Assembly (NCBI GenBank): GCA_934771675.1
Contig: CAKVMF010000027.1
Coordinates: forward strand, 1-9,751
Origin: an uncultured Clostridia bacterium
GTDB lineage: Bacteria; Bacillota; Clostridia; Christensenellales; UBA1242
Direction: 5' to 3'
DNA length: 9,751 nucleotides
Shown here: one piece after another, positions 1 to 5,558 of the stretch
Position numbering within the stretch: position 1 is the stretch's first letter
Layout of the letters: every line of letters begins with the position of its first letter
Made by a program: the position numbers and the translations under genes
Notes under the pieces: model-generated
Told to the model about the DNA's origin: nothing
Database searches by the model: none
The model's input: the letters and a program-made list of their open reading frames with translations, nothing else

Positions 1-25
1 TGCTTTAAGCACTCCTCAGAATGAC
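1..25 (-). repeat. Left (inverted) copy of a palindromic intergenic repeat, cut by the window edge
   Basis: Read on the minus strand this segment is GTC-ATT-CTGAGGA followed by a small perfect palindrome (TGCTT-T-AAGCA, positions 1-11). The GTC-nnn-CTGAGGA core recurs on the plus strand at 99-111, so the two look like inverted relatives about 75 bp apart. From general knowledge, GTCATTCTGAG-type motifs occur as dispersed, non-coding palindromic repeats in many bacterial genomes. That this is such a repeat is an inference, because only one window is visible and this copy is truncated at its left edge. Confidence 0.45.
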
Positions 26-97
26 ATATATGGTATATCATTTTGAAAAATATATTGGCAATAAATCTTGTTAAGTCATATGCCATTATAATTAGCA

Positions 98-143
98 GGT
101 CGCCCTGAGGAAGGGCTCATGCCCTGACGTGAGGGTCTATTCC
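98..143 (+). repeat. GC-rich palindromic intergenic repeat with alternating stem arms
   Basis: This 46-bp block is about 63% G+C in an otherwise strongly AT-rich window. It contains four alternating complementary arms: GCCCT (102-106), AGGGC (112-116), GCCCT (121-125) and AGGG (132-135). Arms 1-2, 2-3 and 3-4 can each form a hairpin with a 4-6 base loop, and arms 1 and 4 can pair at long range. It begins GTCGCCCTGAGGA and ends GAGGGTCTATTCC, which resembles widespread bacterial dispersed palindromes beginning GTC(A/G)(T/C)(T/C)CTGAG. It lies just downstream of a minus-strand terminator and contains no open reading frame that I would call. Confidence 0.5.
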
Positions 144-144
144 T

Positions 145-171
145 AAAAAAAGTTTTACTTTGAAGTAAAAC
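145..171 (-). terminator. Rho-independent terminator of the unknown two-gene operon
   Basis: An 8-bp stem (152-159 with 164-171) closes a TTGA loop. On the minus strand the hairpin is followed at once by a run of T (complement of the A-run at 145-151). It sits 28 bases beyond the stop codon at 199, as expected for the end of the minus-strand operon. A shorter T-run on the plus side (174-178) could give weak termination in the other direction. Confidence 0.8.
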
Positions 172-198
172 CCTTTTTATTTTCATCTTTTTAATTTA

Positions 199-630
199 TT
201 ACTCTTCACTTCCGTCGTCATAATAGTCGCCGTTAGATTGAAGGTCTTGTTTGTGCTTTAAGGTCTTGAGCTCTTCTTTTTCCAAAAATTCTTTTTCAGA
301 AAGAGTTCTACTCTCATTGTTTGATGACTGTCCACCCATATAACGTTGTTCTTCATAATATTTGCCACGCTTTTGAAGTTCACTTATTATATCTTCCATC
401 AGTATCTCAATATCTGCAACTACTGGTGCGTATTTTTTTGAAATTTTATTAATTTTTCTCTCACCAAAAAAGCTATATGGATCAAAGTTTGGAGTTTCAA
501 TTGCTTTTATATCTTCAGCATAAGCATCCATAACTTTTCCATACTCAAAATCAAGCATATTTAGAATATTTTTCAAATCACTATCGGAATAGTTAACCGG
601 ATCCATTCCAATATATTTTTCATATTCCAT
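199..630 (-). CDS. Unrecognised small acidic protein (143 aa), second gene of a two-gene operon
   Basis: I do not recognise this protein. It is 143 residues, soluble and largely helical-looking, with no signal peptide, membrane segment or cysteine. Residues 1-95 look folded, with alternating helices such as the stretch around DIEILMEDIISELQKRG at about 73-89. From about residue 99 the chain becomes polar and probably disordered (QSSNNESRTLSEKE), ending in an acidic tail (YYDDGSEE). The ATG at 630 lies two bases beyond the stop of the upstream gene. Its Shine-Dalgarno sequence (GAGAGG, complement of about 638-643) is inside the last codons of that gene, so translation is probably coupled. A strong hairpin terminator follows. 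Tight linkage suggests it works with the upstream protein. Coding status is well supported by start signal, spacing and operon structure, but function is open. Confidence 0.8.
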   Translation of the reverse strand: MEYEKYIGMDPVNYSDSDLKNILNMLDFEYGKVMDAYAEDIKAIETPNFDPYSFFGERKINKISKKYAPVVADIEILMEDIISELQKRGKYYEEQRYMGGQSSNNESRTLSEKEFLEKEELKTLKHKQDLQSNGDYYDDGSEE

Positions 631-632
631 TT

Positions 633-1352
633 TTAACCTCTCAAGATTAAATTATTGGCAAGTTCCAAAATTCTGTCGAGTTTTGATTTGTAAAGTTTAT
701 TTTTTTCAAAATTTGCCTTTAATGTCACCATAAAAGCATAATAGTAGCCAATTTTACCTTCAGAAACCGCTTGTTCAAAGGTTGAAATCACAGCAATAAT
801 ATCCTGTTTAGACATAAAACATTTTTTCAACTTTTTGTCTGCATTAACCATTGCCGCAAAATCTTTCAAAAGTGATGTTAAAACTTCATAATCATTGGTT
901 GGAACGGCCTGAATTTGGTCATTTTGTTCATCATTTGCAGAAACAAACTCAACTCCAAGTTCTTGCATAACAAGGTCCCTAAATTGAACAATAACATCCC
1001 TGCAAAACATATCATAAGGCGAAATGCTTTGATCCTTTGAAAAGAATCTTTCCAAAAGTTTTGTTATATCGAGATTGCCATCATCAATATTGTTAAGCAA
1101 ACAAAAAATAAATGAGATTTTTTTTGCATTTGTTTCTGGAAATTTGATAAAATCCCCTTTTGTTGCCATTTCCCATTCATATCTAAAATCAAAGTTAACC
1201 ATGCATTCAGCAATCAAGTTGTAAACTGGCGCAGTGTCTGCAATTGAAAGCAAAACATCTGAAATTTTTCTATCTACCAAAATATATTTTGAGTTAAAAA
1301 GATTGTTAACAGCAATCAAAAACTCATCTATATTCACATTTTTATCTGACAT
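633..1352 (-). CDS. Unrecognised soluble protein (239 aa), first gene of a two-gene operon
   Basis: I do not recognise a family. The start is taken at the ATG at 1352 (MSDKNVNIDEF) because a good Shine-Dalgarno sequence (GGAGAGA, complement of 1358-1364) lies five bases upstream. The longer in-frame ATG at 1382 overlaps the probable -10 box and would not be transcribed. The protein is predicted soluble and mostly helical. Residues about 1-60 carry an N-terminal block (FLIAVNNLFNSKYILVDRKI), the middle part holds hydrophobic helices (KKISFIFCLLNNIDD), and an acidic, Gln/Asn-rich linker (SANDEQNDQIQ) lies near residue 140. The C-terminal helical region ends KLDRILELANNLILRG. There is no signal peptide and no obvious catalytic motif. 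It is followed by a translationally coupled small gene and is divergent from the DUF4364 gene. Function cannot be assigned from sequence alone. Confidence 0.82.
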   Translation of the reverse strand: MSDKNVNIDEFLIAVNNLFNSKYILVDRKISDVLLSIADTAPVYNLIAECMVNFDFRYEWEMATKGDFIKFPETNAKKISFIFCLLNNIDDGNLDITKLLERFFSKDQSISPYDMFCRDVIVQFRDLVMQELGVEFVSANDEQNDQIQAVPTNDYEVLTSLLKDFAAMVNADKKLKKCFMSKQDIIAVISTFEQAVSEGKIGYYYAFMVTLKANFEKNKLYKSKLDRILELANNLILRG

Positions 1353-1372
1353 AAATATCTCTCCGTGGAAAT

Positions 1373-1402
1373 ATAATAACATAATTTTTTTGATAGTTAC
1401 AA
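1373..1402 (-). promoter_or_regulatory. Sigma-A-like promoter with extended -10 for the unknown gene pair
   Basis: On the minus strand, TTGTAA (1397-1402) is followed by an 18-base spacer and TATTAT (1373-1378). A TGT directly precedes the -10, giving an extended -10 (TGTTATTAT, 1373-1381). Transcription would start near 1366, leaving only about 14 bases before the ATG at 1352, nearly all of it Shine-Dalgarno sequence. Confidence 0.55.
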
Positions 1403-1480
1403 CTAATTTTTATTTTTTGAAAACGTATCAACAAATTTTTACAAAAACTTTAATAATCTATTTATTTTTTTTACACTTTA

Positions 1481-1489
1481 TGTTATAGT
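1481..1489 (+). promoter_or_regulatory. Extended -10 promoter element for the DUF4364-TSCPD operon
   Basis: TGT-TATAGT at 1481-1489 matches an extended -10 element. The region 17 bases upstream is only T-rich (TTTATT at 1461-1466), so the -35 is weak, which is typical when an extended -10 is present. Transcription would begin near 1496, just ahead of the AAGGA Shine-Dalgarno sequence and the ATG at 1517. Confidence 0.5.
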
Positions 1490-1516
1490 ATAACAAGAAA
1501 AAGTTAAGGATATTTT

Positions 1517-2035
1517 ATGGACACAACAATACTTAAACTTATTTTATTATATGTTTTGGATCAAATGGAAATACCTGTAACAAACGAAACTCTCAACGAA
1601 ATGTGTTGCAGTCAAAACAACTGGCTTTCATACATGACACTAACCGAAGTTTTGCCTGAACTTGTTGATGCTAGATTTGTTGTTTCATGCACAAACGCTG
1701 GAACAGACTACTACAAAATTACACAGGAAGGCAGAGATTGTTTGAATTATTTTTTTATGAAAATTCCATCATCAATCCGAAAAGATATTGGAACATACAT
1801 AAAAAGTAACCGCCAATCATATAAGCGAAAACAAGAATATTTTAGAGATTACTACAAAAATCGTGACGGAACATATACCGTAAACTTAAAAATTATTGAT
1901 CCAACCTGCTCAAAACTTGAACTTAAACTCAACGTTTCAAACAGAGCTGAAGCAATAACCGTTTTCAAAAAATGGAATGAAAGTGCAAGCGATGTATATT
2001 CCGCAATTTATAAAATTTTAATTGAAGGTGAATAA
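1517..2035 (+). CDS. DUF4364 family winged-helix protein (putative transcriptional regulator)
   Basis: This 172-residue protein resembles the DUF4364 family, a set of Clostridia proteins of unknown role with an N-terminal winged-helix fold. Residues 1-80 show the expected pattern: an opening helix (ILKLILLYVLDQMEIPVTNETL), a CSQNNWLSYMTLTEVLPELVD segment that would carry the recognition helix, then a wing strand (FVVSCTNAGTDYYKIT) and a closing EGRDCLNYFF helix. Residues 95-120 are basic and helical (RQSYKRKQEYFRDYY). The rest resembles an alpha/beta C-terminal domain (GTYTVNLKIID, LELKLNV). Start choice is supported by AAGGA seven bases upstream of the ATG. The stop codon at 2033-2035 is one base from the ATG of the TSCPD gene, so the two are almost certainly co-transcribed. 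DNA binding is inferred from the fold and not shown. Confidence 0.85.
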   Translation: MDTTILKLILLYVLDQMEIPVTNETLNEMCCSQNNWLSYMTLTEVLPELVDARFVVSCTNAGTDYYKITQEGRDCLNYFFMKIPSSIRKDIGTYIKSNRQSYKRKQEYFRDYYKNRDGTYTVNLKIIDPTCSKLELKLNVSNRAEAITVFKKWNESASDVYSAIYKILIEGE

Positions 2036-2036
2036 T

Positions 2037-2285
2037 ATGGAAACTTACAAAACATCTGGAGTTTGCTCAAGAAGCATTGACTTTGAAGTTGAAAATAACA
2101 TCGTTAAAAGCGTAAAGTTTAATGGCGGCTGTCCAGGAAACACTCTTGGCGTTGCAGCACTCGTTAAGGGCAAACCTGTTGATGAAGTTATTGAAACACT
2201 TGAAGGCATTAAATGTGGAATGAAACCAACATCTTGTCCAGACCAACTTGCAAAAGCTTTAAAAGAATATAAACAAACCCACTAA
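2037..2285 (+). CDS. TSCPD domain protein (TIGR03905-like), four conserved cysteines
   Basis: An 82-residue protein that is essentially a single TSCPD domain, the module also found at the C-terminus of some adenosylcobalamin-dependent ribonucleotide reductases. The signature TSCPDQL is at residues 65-71 (C67). Other cysteines are C10 (SGVCSRSI), C32 (NGGCPGNT) and C60 (GIKCGMKP), a four-cysteine layout that could bind a metal, though this is inference. The ATG at 2037 is preferred over an in-frame TTG at 2022 because the protein family begins near METYKTSG and an AAGGTG Shine-Dalgarno sequence (2025-2030) sits six bases upstream. It lies one base after the DUF4364 stop and is followed by a bidirectional terminator, making it the last gene of a two-gene operon. 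Its biochemical role as a stand-alone protein is unknown. Confidence 0.88.
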   Translation: METYKTSGVCSRSIDFEVENNIVKSVKFNGGCPGNTLGVAALVKGKPVDEVIETLEGIKCGMKPTSCPDQLAKALKEYKQTH

Positions 2286-2318
2286 ATACAATTTTAATTA
2301 TTATAAAAATCTACATAA

Positions 2319-2346
2319 AAAAATTCACCATTTCTGGTGAATTTTT
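2319..2346. terminator. Bidirectional terminator between the TSCPD and lipoprotein genes
   Basis: An 11-bp stem (2319-2329 with 2336-2346, core ATTCACC/GGTGAAT) closes a six-base loop. An A-run on the left gives a T-tract on the minus strand, and T-rich sequence on the right serves the plus strand. It sits between two convergent stop codons (2285 and 2354), so it can end transcription from both sides. Confidence 0.85.
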
Positions 2347-2353
2347 ATTTTGA

Positions 2354-3838
2354 TTAATCTTCTTTGATTGCCAAAACTGGTGAGAATGTTTTTGACGTTT
2401 CTTTGATGGTTAAGTCAATTTTGTGCAAGTAAACGTTACCTGTTTCCTTTTCCTTATCATCAATTTCATTTGCAAATGCAAAAACATAATTTCCAACAAC
2501 TTCTGGCAAAAGCAACCCGCTTGGTTCAACAATCTTTGACTTTGTAAGTTTAACTGGAGCTTTGGCATTTTCATTTAAAACACCTGCTCTTTCAATTTCA
2601 AGTTTGTAAAGTGCATTGTCTGCAACATAAACCAAATACAAAACTTGTTCTGTTTGAGCTTCTTCAGTTTCAGTTGCTTCTTTAACAATTTCATTAACTT
2701 TAACAAGTCCTGCAATTGTGAACTTTGAAATTTTGGTTTTCCCGTAAGTGATTTGTTTTGATTCAGGCTCATAATTTCTGCTTACATCAATTTTGTTTAT
2801 TGTGTATGAATTGTCTGAACCAGCTTTGTATTCTATAATTGAAATTGAACCATCACTATTTTCCATATAAATTGAGTTGTCAATTGTGTTATATGAGATT
2901 ATATATGCCCTTTCATCAAGTGAAATAGTTTCGTTTGCATCACCAGTAATTGGATATGCATAAACACGAGTAACATCAAGTTCTTTTTCAGAGAAAATCA
3001 ATTTTCCTTGTTTGATTGTGTCAAGAGTAACTTCTTTGCCTTGGTTAAAAATACAAGTTGAAGAATTTTTGTTTGGAAGAGTTCTATAAAGTTTGTTTCC
3101 TGTGTTGAATTTTTCATAAGTGTCATAAGCCTTTGTGTAGAAAACAAAAGTGTTTGCATCAGCAGTTTTTCCTGACGTTACACATTTGCCATAATTTTCA
3201 CTTAATGCACACGATGTAACTTCATTCAAAACATAATTTGTTTGACATGTGTCACCAATCTTGATACTTGTGATTGAAGCATTTTTAGATTCATAAACAA
3301 TAAGGTCAAGCTCTTCCCCCACAACATAGTATGCAAAAGAAACTTCTTCCTTTTCAGCATTTTGCTGTGTTGTGTAAATAGTTTGCTTTGTTTTGTTAAC
3401 GAGGTCATATCTCATGAATTTTGTTTTATAATAAAGCACGTTGTTTTTGTAGTTCACGTCAGCACTTGGAGTTGTGTAATACAAAAAATCCCCAAAGAAA
3501 TGCAACGAACCATAAGTAAATCCAACAAGATCATCAACAACAACTTCATAAGTTGCTTCATTAACAGTTCCTAAAACTTCATCAAATTTAACTCTGCAAA
3601 TTGCACTTTTTGTGTTTCCATAAGGGCTTGTTCCATCGTTGGTTTTTGTTCCATTAATGAAATACAAATAACCGTCATGGATTGCAGTTATACCTCCATT
3701 TGTTGTAACTCCATTTGAAGTTTTTACTTTGCTTGTGTCAACAGTTGTTGGTGATAAATTTGATTTGCAGGCAGATAAGCTAAAAACAAGCACAAATGCC
3801 ATAATCAAACAAGTTAAGCCCTTCAATAATTTTTTCAT
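2354..3838 (-). CDS. Secreted lipoprotein of unknown function, possible beta-propeller
   Basis: A 494-residue protein with a clear lipoprotein signal peptide: MKKLLKG, a hydrophobic core to residue 21, and a lipobox LSAC with the lipidated cysteine at C24. A Ser/Thr-rich linker follows (to about residue 45). The rest is rich in short beta strands with recurring aromatic motifs such as GYLYFING, DFLYYTTP, NNVLYYKTKFMRYDL and NALYKLEIE. This pattern suggests a propeller-like fold as in DUF5050-type extracellular proteins, but I am inferring this from strand rhythm and not from a recognised domain. A Glu/Thr-rich insert (EATETEEAQTE) lies near residues 390-400. AGGGG precedes the ATG by about six bases, and a consensus promoter lies 58 bases upstream. 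It would be anchored on the outer face of the membrane. It is the terminal gene of the minus-strand run and shares its terminator with the TSCPD gene. No ligand or partner is evident. Confidence 0.88.
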   Translation of the reverse strand: MKKLLKGLTCLIMAFVLVFSLSACKSNLSPTTVDTSKVKTSNGVTTNGGITAIHDGYLYFINGTKTNDGTSPYGNTKSAICRVKFDEVLGTVNEATYEVVVDDLVGFTYGSLHFFGDFLYYTTPSADVNYKNNVLYYKTKFMRYDLVNKTKQTIYTTQQNAEKEEVSFAYYVVGEELDLIVYESKNASITSIKIGDTCQTNYVLNEVTSCALSENYGKCVTSGKTADANTFVFYTKAYDTYEKFNTGNKLYRTLPNKNSSTCIFNQGKEVTLDTIKQGKLIFSEKELDVTRVYAYPITGDANETISLDERAYIISYNTIDNSIYMENSDGSISIIEYKAGSDNSYTINKIDVSRNYEPESKQITYGKTKISKFTIAGLVKVNEIVKEATETEEAQTEQVLYLVYVADNALYKLEIERAGVLNENAKAPVKLTKSKIVEPSGLLLPEVVGNYVFAFANEIDDKEKETGNVYLHKIDLTIKETSKTFSPVLAIKED

Positions 3839-3895
3839 AGCGACCCCTAAAAAATATATATTATGCTAAAAAATTAGCCTATTTTCATGTTTTTA

Positions 3896-3923
3896 ATTAT
3901 AAACTTTCACGTTTTTTTGTCAA
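3896..3923 (-). promoter_or_regulatory. Consensus sigma-A promoter for the lipoprotein gene
   Basis: Minus strand: TTGACA (3918-3923), a 16-base spacer, then TATAAT (3896-3901). Both hexamers are perfect consensus. Transcription would start near 3889, giving a leader of about 50 bases. The leader contains a small inverted repeat (GCTAA/TTAGC, 3865-3878) and the AGGGG ribosome site. There is no clear terminator between rsmA and this promoter, so read-through from upstream is also possible. Confidence 0.8.
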
Positions 3924-3955
3924 GATGTTTTAATTAATGCAAAAGATATTTATTA

Positions 3956-4756
3956 TTAATTATTTAATTTTGTGTCCGAAAGTGTCAAAAATAAATCTTC
4001 AAACTGCTGAATTGATAACTCTTCTGCCCTAACCGACTCGCTAAATCCCTTGCTTTTCAAAATTTCTTCAATTTCTGCTTTTGAATGAAATGAAGATTCA
4101 AGATTTGTTGAAAGTTTTTTTCTTCGCATTGAAAATGCTTTCTTCACAAAATCAAAAAACTTTTCGCTAAAGATTTTGCCGTCATCTTTTCTGGTTATTT
4201 TCACAACCGCAGAGTCAACATTTGGAACTGGGAAAAACATTTTTCTGTTAACTCGTAGCACTTTTTCAGGCGTTCCAAAACATCCACAAATCACCGATAA
4301 AACGCCATAATCTTTGGTTTTTGGTTCGGCAATTATTCTATCGGCAACTTCTTCTTGAACCATAACCGTGCATGAAATCATGTCTTCATTTTTCAAAAAT
4401 CTTGTGATGATTGGCGAAGTGATATAATATGGCAAGTTTGCAACAAGTTTAAATTTTTCACCAACAATTTTTTTTATCTCTTCATCACTCATTTTCATGA
4501 CATCAGAAAAGACCATTTGAACATTTGTTCCGTCAAACTTTTCGTGCAAAAATTCTTGAAGTTCCTTGTCAATTTCAAACGAAACAACCTTTTTTGCATG
4601 AGCAGACAAGGTTTCCGTCAATGCACCCTTCCCCGCTCCAATTTCCAAAACAACATCATCACTTGAAACACCCGCCTTTTGAACAATTGTTTCAAGCAAG
4701 TTTTTATCAGTCAAAAAGTTTTGACCAAATTTCTTTTTAAATTCAAAATTTCCCAT
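3956..4756 (-). CDS. rsmA: 16S rRNA (adenine1518-N6/adenine1519-N6)-dimethyltransferase RsmA
   Basis: RsmA (KsgA) uses S-adenosylmethionine to dimethylate two adjacent adenines in the 3' end hairpin of 16S rRNA, late in small-subunit assembly. The 266-residue length is usual. Visible motifs in order are GQNFL (11-15), the SAM-binding loop EIGAGKGALT (38-47), an acidic residue for the ribose in FEID (E61), the SD at 84-85, the catalytic NLPYY (107-111), FPVPNVDSAV (175-184) and the C-terminal FSMRRKKL block (208-215). The ATG overlaps the TAA of tatD by one base (TAATG). No strong Shine-Dalgarno sequence is visible, so translation probably depends on coupling to tatD. The tatD-rsmA linkage is conserved in Bacillota, usually with rnmV between them, but rnmV is absent here. 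The gene ends with tandem TAA stops and no clear hairpin terminator. Confidence 0.97.
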   Translation of the reverse strand: MGNFEFKKKFGQNFLTDKNLLETIVQKAGVSSDDVVLEIGAGKGALTETLSAHAKKVVSFEIDKELQEFLHEKFDGTNVQMVFSDVMKMSDEEIKKIVGEKFKLVANLPYYITSPIITRFLKNEDMISCTVMVQEEVADRIIAEPKTKDYGVLSVICGCFGTPEKVLRVNRKMFFPVPNVDSAVVKITRKDDGKIFSEKFFDFVKKAFSMRRKKLSTNLESSFHSKAEIEEILKSKGFSESVRAEELSIQQFEDLFLTLSDTKLNN

Positions 4757-5517
4757 TATTTTATACCATAAAACCTTTTTGCGTTTTCAGTTGTTATTCT
4801 TTCAAGTTCATTTGGCAAAAGTCCAATTTCAAAGGCAATTTTATCCAAAACAAATCTCACATTTTTTGGTTCGTTTTGCGTTCCACGAAGCGGTTCTGGT
4901 GAAAGATATGGCGAATCAGTTTCAATCAAAATTCTGTCATGTGGAATATCTTTCAAAAATGATCTGTCGGACTTTTTGTATGTAATATTTCCCGAAAAAC
5001 TAAGCATCATTCCAAGATTCAAAAACTTTTGAAACCACTCTTTGCCTTCGCTGTAACAATGCATCAATGCCGAATTTTTCAAGAAATGTTTGTTTGTGCT
5101 CAAAATCTCATAAACATCTTCAGCTGCACCGTTTCCCCTGCAATGAACACAGAATGGTTTGCCTGCCTTTTCGGCAATTTCAAGTTGTTTGATAAAAATT
5201 TTCTTTTGAGCTTCTTTGTCAAAACCTTCTTGGTGATAATCTAACCCAATTTCGCCAATGGCAACAACCTTTGGCATAACTGAAAGTTCTTCAATTTTCT
5301 TTAAATCACTTTCATTAATCTCTGCGGCATATTCTGGGTAAATTCCAACAGTTGTGTAAACTTTTTCATATCTTGAAGCCAAAACAACGCCCTTGATTGA
5401 ATCATCAACAGTTGTTCCAATATTCACAATATAATCAAGTCCATCATCTTTCATATTTGAAATAATTTTTCCAGTATTTTCACCAAAATAAAGCAAATGT
5501 GCATGCGTGTCAATCAT
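4756..5517 (-). CDS. TatD family metal-dependent hydrolase (YabD-like DNase)
   Basis: A 253-residue member of the TatD metal-dependent hydrolase family, cytoplasmic enzymes with DNase activity reported in several bacteria. The start at 5517 (MIDTHAHL) is chosen over a longer ATG at 5535 because HAH motifs sit at the extreme N-terminus in this family and GAGG lies a few bases upstream. Metal ligands are all visible: H5 and H7 (DTHAH), E89 (GEIGLDYH), H125 (VHCR), H153 (MHCYSE) and D201 (ETDSPYL). One oddity is VGIYPEYA at 57-64, where family members usually have a histidine-proline (G-hydrophobic-H-P). The tyrosine replaces a conserved but not strictly metal-ligating histidine. The stop overlaps the rsmA start by one base. 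The upstream side faces spmA across 41 bp, and I saw no convincing sigma-A promoter there. Confidence 0.95.
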   Translation of the reverse strand: MIDTHAHLLYFGENTGKIISNMKDDGLDYIVNIGTTVDDSIKGVVLASRYEKVYTTVGIYPEYAAEINESDLKKIEELSVMPKVVAIGEIGLDYHQEGFDKEAQKKIFIKQLEIAEKAGKPFCVHCRGNGAAEDVYEILSTNKHFLKNSALMHCYSEGKEWFQKFLNLGMMLSFSGNITYKKSDRSFLKDIPHDRILIETDSPYLSPEPLRGTQNEPKNVRFVLDKIAFEIGLLPNELERITTENAKRFYGIK

Positions 5518-5524
5518 AAAAACC

Positions 5525-5553
5525 TCATAAAACAAAATCCATAATCATATCTT
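5525..5553 (+). promoter_or_regulatory. Possible sporulation (sigma-E-like) promoter for spmAB
   Basis: TCATAAA (5525-5531), a 14-base gap and CATATCTT (5546-5553) loosely resemble mother-cell sigma-E boxes (ATA-type -35, CATA-type -10). No sigma-A promoter is evident in the 41-bp gap. In B. subtilis spmAB is a sporulation operon, which makes this plausible, but matches this loose arise easily in AT-rich DNA. Confidence 0.25.
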
Positions 5554-5558
5554 TTATT

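Noticed and set aside
1..198. CRISPR array or attachment site at the left end
   Set aside because: The repeated cores are inverted and only two in number, with no regular spacers, no tRNA gene and no integrase. They fit a palindromic intergenic repeat better.
1234..1488. Plus-strand open frame of 84 codons opposite the start of the unknown 239-aa gene
   Set aside because: It lies antisense to a better supported gene, runs through the divergent promoter region, lacks a ribosome site and has hydrophobic low-complexity content typical of AT-rich shadow frames.
3861..3880. Small hairpin (GCTAA/TTAGC) in the lipoprotein leader as a riboswitch
   Set aside because: The whole leader is only about 50 bases with one 5-bp stem, too small for a known riboswitch. 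At most it stabilises the message.
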